From the NCBI RefSeq assembly GCF_023337795.1, contig NZ_JALIRS010000023.1, forward strand, positions 1 through 37,914: a stretch of 37,914 nucleotides of DNA, written 5' to 3'. The notes under the pieces were generated by a model. It was not told the origin of the DNA, did not search any database, and worked only from the letters and a program-made list of their open reading frames with translations. This document shows, one piece after another, positions 34,200 to 37,914 of the stretch; position 1 is the first letter of the stretch; each line of letters starts with the position of its first letter. Source of the stretch: Lysinibacillus sp. BPa_S21 (lineage in GTDB: Bacteria > Bacillota > Bacilli > Bacillales_A > Planococcaceae). The position numbers were made by a program, and so were the translations under genes.

Positions 34200-34224
34200 T
34201 TTCCCTATTTTCAGAGGACTAAAC
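34200..34224 (-). promoter_or_regulatory. SigB-type promoter ahead of the 102-residue gene
   Basis: On the minus strand GTTTAG (34219-34224), 13 bases and GGGAAA (34200-34205). It is as close to the SigB consensus as the promoter found ahead of rsbV in the same window. Confidence 0.65.
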
Positions 34225-34440
34225 ATAATTTTTATATACGTTACAGCATATATATAAAATAGAGAATTCATCTAGTAACACTTAGCCTCTATTTATAAAC
34301 TAAGTCTATCTTTTCTGAGACATAAACTAATGGCCATAAACATTTTTTGTAAATCGCGATATTTTTGTAAATATTTATGATTATAAAAGACAAGCAAAGG
34401 GAATTAATGAATTAATACTACTAACAGGAGAGTGATTATT

Positions 34441-34542
34441 ATGAACAATCTAGACTCAGTATATGATTGGGTAGATATGGCTTCGTTAATAGGTGGAGCA
34501 GCCCTCTTAACAGCACTAATTTACAGTGTTATTTTACTGTAA
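34441..34542 (+). CDS. 33-residue single-pass membrane peptide
   Basis: A short frame, MNNLDSVYDWVDMASLIGGA followed by ALLTALIYSVILL. The C-terminal half is one hydrophobic helix. AGGAGAG lies about ten bases upstream of the ATG, and a terminator follows at 34573. Small hydrophobic peptides of this kind are often missed. The function is unknown and no antitoxin-like RNA is apparent. Confidence 0.6.
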   Translation: MNNLDSVYDWVDMASLIGGAALLTALIYSVILL

Positions 34543-34572
34543 GGAGTATTGTCGATGATTTGTAAAAATTGA

Positions 34573-34613
34573 AAGGCAATCCGCTTATCTAAAAAGCAGA
34601 TTGCCTTACTTTT
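34573..34613. terminator. Bidirectional terminator between the 33-residue peptide and GNAT genes
   Basis: A 14-bp stem with one mismatch (34573-34586 with 34594-34607, AAGGCAAT...ATTGCCTT), with ACTTTTATT on the right and an A-rich left side. Confidence 0.8.
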
Positions 34614-34893
34614 ATTGTTTGACATCATCATAAGCATTAGATTTTTCAAATGCTGCTACTACATACGAACAAACAGCTTGCATGTTATAACCTTTCTCAC
34701 GTGCATAAGCTGCAGCATGATCTAACAGTTTTTTTGCTACCCCTTGACCACGGAGCTTATCTGAAACATATGTGTGATCCATTACCATTACTTGACCCTT
34801 TTGCTGCCATGTAATTTCCGCTAATTTTTCCCCGTCTTGCTTATAGACAAAAGCAAGCTTATTTTGTGCTAGCTGTTGTAATTGAAATTCCAT
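34612..34893 (-). CDS. Small GNAT-fold N-acetyltransferase (YjdJ-like)
   Basis: A 93-residue minimal GNAT. The acetyl-CoA loop is LRGQGVAKKLLDHAAAYARE (about 47-66), preceded by the beta strand VMVMDHTYVSD. This short form (Gcn5-related, YjdJ/YidJ type) lacks the N-terminal substrate part, and its substrate is unknown. The ATG follows GGAGTGGTGAG. Confidence 0.88.
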   Translation of the reverse strand: MEFQLQQLAQNKLAFVYKQDGEKLAEITWQQKGQVMVMDHTYVSDKLRGQGVAKKLLDHAAAYAREKGYNMQAVCSYVVAAFEKSNAYDDVKQ

Positions 34894-34975
34894 TTCTCAC
34901 CACTCCTTTTTTTCATAGTAACATAGCTTTTTACATTTTTACAAAGCTGGCGGTAGCTTAATAAAACAGCCAAGA

Positions 34976-35037
34976 AAAAATAAAAGAATCTGCCCACTTT
35001 CCTCTAGTAAGTTAGGAGAAAGTGTTGCAGATTCTTT
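34976..35037 (-). terminator. Terminator after the ypuA-like gene
   Basis: A long two-part stem: AAAGAATCTGC/GCAGATTCTTT (34983-34993 with 35027-35037) enclosing CACTTTC/GAAAGTG, with a T-rich stretch following on the minus strand. Confidence 0.88.
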
Positions 35038-35040
35038 GAA

Positions 35041-35955
35041 TTAATTAAACCATGATGCAATTGTATCCTTTAGATTAACAAAGAAATTTTTCACACTCGC
35101 CCAGAATCCTGTATCTTCCATTAGTGATCCAAATTTTTCTTTAATCGTACTACTAATATCATCTAATTGTTTAGACCATTTACTAAAATCAATGTCTAGT
35201 TTACTAATTTTGTTCATCAAATCAACTAGCAATTGACGATCTTTATCACTTAAATTAATTTCAAGCTTGTTTAATTGCTCTTGCACAATCTTTTCAACAT
35301 CTTCTCGAGTTGCTGGTTTTGATTCTGCTATTTGTTTTTTGATTTCTGTTAGTAATTCCGCAACCTTCGCATCGTCTACACCTGCAGATTGCGTTAGAGT
35401 AGTTGCTACAGATAGTTCGTCATTTGCAACATCTGTACGATCAGTATCAAGCTTTTCACCTGTTGTTACTTCGTATGCTTTGTATATTCCTACAAGCGCT
35501 GAATGACCTGTTACTGCTTTAGGCGCAGCAACCTGTACTGTCGCATCTTCAATACCTGCAGTTAACATAGCATTTGCATACATTTCAGAAGTAACCTGTG
35601 TAATATTTGAAGGTGTAACAATTTCTATAACTAAGCCCTCTCCTGCATTCTTACGCGTAATTTTGGCAGAAGAGTACATACGAGAGCTTGAATTACTATC
35701 TTTAATATATTTTACTAAGTCTTGACCTGAAACTGTTATTTCTTCAACTTCAGGCTCTTCTTTCACTTTTAATGACTCTTTAACAGACGCTTTTTCAGCC
35801 TCAGATAAGTTTGCACCGTATACGACGATTGGAACTCCTAGTTTTTCATCGATTGCTTTAGGTGGCGTATTATCAGCTGCGAAACCTGTTGCTGGTGCCA
35901 TCATGCCAAATACTAACATAGTCGCTGTCAGTACTTTTATCCATGTTTTTTTCAA
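35041..35955 (-). CDS. ypuA: YpuA-like secreted protein (DUF1002)
   Basis: A 304-residue exported protein. A clear signal peptide (KKTWIKVLTATMLVFGMMAP) ends at ATGFA-AD, about residue 26. The region IVVYGANLSEAEKASVKESL and the following ~170 residues match the DUF1002/YpuA family. The C-terminal 110 residues are helical with a possible coiled coil (IVQEQLNKLEINLSDKDRQL) and end in an amphipathic segment (FWASVKNFFVNLKDTIASWF). The function is unknown. B. subtilis ypuA has been linked to envelope stress. Confidence 0.88.
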   Translation of the reverse strand: MKKTWIKVLTATMLVFGMMAPATGFAADNTPPKAIDEKLGVPIVVYGANLSEAEKASVKESLKVKEEPEVEEITVSGQDLVKYIKDSNSSSRMYSSAKITRKNAGEGLVIEIVTPSNITQVTSEMYANAMLTAGIEDATVQVAAPKAVTGHSALVGIYKAYEVTTGEKLDTDRTDVANDELSVATTLTQSAGVDDAKVAELLTEIKKQIAESKPATREDVEKIVQEQLNKLEINLSDKDRQLLVDLMNKISKLDIDFSKWSKQLDDISSTIKEKFGSLMEDTGFWASVKNFFVNLKDTIASWFN

Positions 35956-36035
35956 ATTGTGTGACCCCTTTCGTTAGAAAACTCAATCGGCCTGAATAAT
36001 GTTTGCCAATCCATTACTAAACATTAATTAGTACG

Positions 36036-36077
36036 AAAAAAAGACGAGAAGGTTTCAAGTAGCTCTCGTCATTTTTT
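36036..36077. terminator. Terminator after cvfB
   Basis: A stem GACGAGA/TCTCGTC (36043-36049 with 36064-36070), flanked by AAAAAAA on the left and TTTTTTT on the right, so it can work in either direction. Confidence 0.82.
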
Positions 36078-36119
36078 TAATTCGTTCACTCTATATTAGT
36101 TAGAAGAATGTTTTCTACA

Positions 36120-36977
36120 CTAAATTTCCTCTGTCCAACCGTCCTGCTGTTTCACTTTACCAGCTTTCATAAGCGTACCTAAAGCTCGTTTAAATGCACC
36201 TTTACTCATGTTAAACATCTCTTGAACTTCATCAGGTGAGGACTTATCTCCAAATGGCATTCTGCCCCCTACCTCTTGTAGATAATTTAAAATCTTTTGT
36301 GCATCACCTGAAATACGCTCATGCTTACGTGGTAAAAGTGAACCATTCATTGAACCATCTTCTTTTACATCAATAATACGTACAACTACGTCTTGCCCAA
36401 GACGAGGTTCTGCATTTCGCTCTGACTCATGAACAAAGATACGGTAAGGAGTCTCTACGCCTAATAAAAATGTTCCTACAGGTAATAAACGATATGGACG
36501 AGCCGTAATGTTTTTATTGTGCATATCTTCAAATGCACCTTCATACAATTCGGAAATTTTTTCCTCATTGACTAAACGTCCAAATAAATCACCATTGCGA
36601 TCTGTGCGTAATGTCATAAATAAATGGTCACCTGGCGCTGGCCAAAGCTCGTTTATCGCAGGTAAATCTTCAGCTTTTATGAGGACCTCGCGTGAGGTAC
36701 CGATATCTACAAAAACTCCTTCACGCTCGACTACTCTTAGAACTCGAGCCCAACCATATTCCCCTTGCACGAACGATGGTATAGCTGTTGTAGCCGCTAA
36801 ATCGCCACGACGATCCACAAATAAAAATACTTCAAGGCGGTCACCTACTGCAAGTGGCTCTGTTACCTCTGAAGCATTTAAGGGTAGTTCGTCAACTCCA
36901 TTTGTTAAGATCCATTTCGATGCTTGTTGCTCTAATACAGTTAACGTAACAACTTCACCTGATTTTAATTCGTTCAT
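36120..36977 (-). CDS. cvfB: S1-domain RNA-binding protein CvfB (YitL)
   Basis: A 285-residue protein of the CvfB/YitL family with tandem S1-like beta-barrels (including YGWARVLRVVEREGVFVDIG, about 73-92) and a C-terminal winged helix (about 225-285, DEVQEMFNMSKGAFKRALGT). The Staphylococcus aureus homologue binds RNA and affects virulence gene expression. The ATG follows AAAGGAAG. Single-gene unit. Confidence 0.93.
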   Translation of the reverse strand: MNELKSGEVVTLTVLEQQASKWILTNGVDELPLNASEVTEPLAVGDRLEVFLFVDRRGDLAATTAIPSFVQGEYGWARVLRVVEREGVFVDIGTSREVLIKAEDLPAINELWPAPGDHLFMTLRTDRNGDLFGRLVNEEKISELYEGAFEDMHNKNITARPYRLLPVGTFLLGVETPYRIFVHESERNAEPRLGQDVVVRIIDVKEDGSMNGSLLPRKHERISGDAQKILNYLQEVGGRMPFGDKSSPDEVQEMFNMSKGAFKRALGTLMKAGKVKQQDGWTEEI

Positions 36978-37073
36978 ATTGTCTTCCTTTCCCTCTTACC
37001 ATCATTTTGGCAAAAAAACTTATCCGCCGGAGGTTGTAACTTCTGTTAGCTGATGCTATATCTGCTGAAGAAG

Positions 37074-37493
37074 TTAAAAGTTATGATGTGTTTTCAATGC
37101 CTCTAGTTTTTTCGCGATGTCCGGATTTTCTTCCATTACCTGCACAAGATCCGCAATTCGATCGATTGAATTCCAACTTAAATGATGTTCAATTCCTTCT
37201 ACATCATTGTAAATTCGCTCTTCATCTACACCAATGATTCGCAAAAATTGCTCTAGAAGTTCATGACGCTGTACAAGACGTTTTCCTAGCTTTTCTCCTT
37301 TAGGCGTCAATGTAAGGCCACGGTATTTTTCATAAACTAAATAACCATCTTTATCTAATTTTTGAACCATTTTTGTAACAGAAGAAGGAAGAACAGATAA
37401 TGCTTCAGCAATGTCAGACACACGAGCGTATCCTTTATTAGTGATTAATAAATATATTTGTTCGATATGGTCCTCCATACTAGGTGTTGGCAT
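37074..37493 (-). CDS. mntR: Manganese-responsive regulator MntR
   Basis: A 139-residue DtxR/MntR-family repressor. The N-terminal winged helix ([20 protein letters not shown]) is followed by the dimerisation/metal domain. All six metal ligands of B. subtilis MntR are at the same positions: D8, E11, H77, E99, E102 and H103. With Mn(II) it represses manganese uptake genes, which are not in this window. The B. subtilis His in SVHPSSV is Leu here; it is not a ligand. Confidence 0.96.
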   Translation of the reverse strand: MPTPSMEDHIEQIYLLITNKGYARVSDIAEALSVLPSSVTKMVQKLDKDGYLVYEKYRGLTLTPKGEKLGKRLVQRHELLEQFLRIIGVDEERIYNDVEGIEHHLSWNSIDRIADLVQVMEENPDIAKKLEALKTHHNF

Positions 37494-37597
37494 ATCTTAT
37501 TCCCTCTCTTTCCTTTTCTTACTCTCTAGTTTACTACAAGCTTGCCTTAAAAGTTAACTGAAAATACATATGCCAGAAAAACAATACGTGCGCAACC

Positions 37598-37626
37598 TAA
37601 AAAGAGCCAACTTCATATGTTGGCTC
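37598..37626 (-). terminator. Terminator for a gene beyond the right edge
   Basis: A perfect 8-bp stem, GAGCCAAC/GTTGGCTC (37604-37611 with 37619-37626), with CTTTTTAGG following on the minus strand. No minus-strand gene lies between it and the right edge, so it should end a transcript entering from outside. Confidence 0.65.
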
Positions 37627-37700
37627 CCCTTTAGTTGGAAAATTTGTGCCGATGAAATTAAGGTATCATTTTAAATAAGAGTAAGGCTTCACGGCAAAAT

Positions 37701-37735
37701 GAGGGGTTGATTTCCGTTTCGACTGGGCGTTTTGT
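37701..37735 (-). repeat. Dispersed repeat family 2, end fragment
   Basis: The minus strand ends in CGAAACGGAAATCAACCCC, the right-end signature of this family. The tandem array begins immediately beside it. Confidence 0.55.
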
Positions 37736-37736
37736 T

Positions 37737-37914
37737 GTTGCTGCCGCTTCGCTTTCGCACAGATAAAACATTTGTAGCTGACGCTTCGCTTTCGCTACAG
37801 AAAACATTTGCTGCTGTCGCTTCGCTTTCGCGCAGATAAAACATTTGTAGCTGACGCTTCGCTTTCGCTACAGAAAACATTTGCTGCTGTCGCTTCGCTT
37901 TCGCGCAGATAAAA
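37737..37914. repeat. Tandem array of a 73-bp dimeric unit, cut by the window edge
   Basis: Two related subunits alternate: a 37-base unit (CATTTGCTGCTGTCGC...GCGCAGATAAAA) at 37805-37841 and 37878-37914, and a 36-base unit (CATTTGTAGCTGACGC...CTACAGAAAA) at 37769-37804 and 37842-37877, with a partial first unit at 37737-37768. All share the 13-mer CGCTTCGCTTTCG. Repeats at 73 bp spacing are identical. The minus-strand frame through it is low-complexity and I do not call it a gene. Confidence 0.9.

Noticed and set aside
37689..37880. Minus-strand frame of 63 codons through the right-edge tandem array
   Set aside because: It owes its openness to the repeat unit. No ribosome binding site is visible and the peptide is low-complexity.

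Overview
This window looks like a complete draft contig from a low-GC Gram-positive endospore former of the Bacillaceae/Planococcaceae. Gene content and protein similarity suggest Lysinibacillus or a close relative, but the genus is an inference. The left edge stops inside the first bases of a 16S rRNA gene read on the minus strand. The right edge stops inside a tandem repeat. Both are typical places for a short-read assembly to break.

Layout, left to right. 1-1080: 16S 5' end preceded by eight tRNA genes (transcription order Asn, Glu, Asp, Gln, Lys, Leu, Arg, Gly), with one strong promoter ahead of the tRNAs and another ahead of the rRNA. 1097-20073: a long minus-strand block with the gene order known from Bacillus subtilis (ddl, murF, cshA, ydbS, ydbT, rhomboid, acpS, ydcC, alr, mazE, mazF, rsbT, rsbU, rsbV, rsbW, sigB, tex, sprT), with an esterase gene inserted between murF and cshA. 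It covers cell-wall precursor synthesis, carrier-protein activation, an RNA helicase, a toxin-antitoxin pair and the general stress regulator SigB. The stressosome genes rsbR and rsbS and the feedback phosphatase rsbX are absent, while rsbT and rsbU remain.

20340-29447: an unrecognised 255-codon reading frame, a RodA/FtsW-type protein, a small 45-residue protein, an MFS exporter, a YwqG-like protein, cardiolipin synthase, a VanY-type carboxypeptidase, a small membrane protein and a YidC insertase. This is mostly envelope biology. 29715-33644: an AraC-type regulator and a LytTR-type regulator on opposite strands, then a succinate/acetate CoA-transferase gene with a convincing CcpA (cre) site. 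33845-37493: a small protein with a good SigB-type promoter, a 33-residue membrane peptide, a small GNAT, a YpuA-like secreted protein, CvfB and the manganese regulator MntR.

Most genes are ordinary core genes. The less ordinary content lies between them: two families of short dispersed repeats (at least eleven copies or fragments), a dimeric tandem array at the right edge, a 21-bp minisatellite next to tex, a decayed acetyltransferase gene, two SigB-type promoters, and a 15-bp palindrome (AATTTGTNACAAATT) found upstream of mazE and again between the two regulators, with a shorter related form ahead of the CoA-transferase gene. I found no CRISPR array, phage, integrase or intact insertion sequence.
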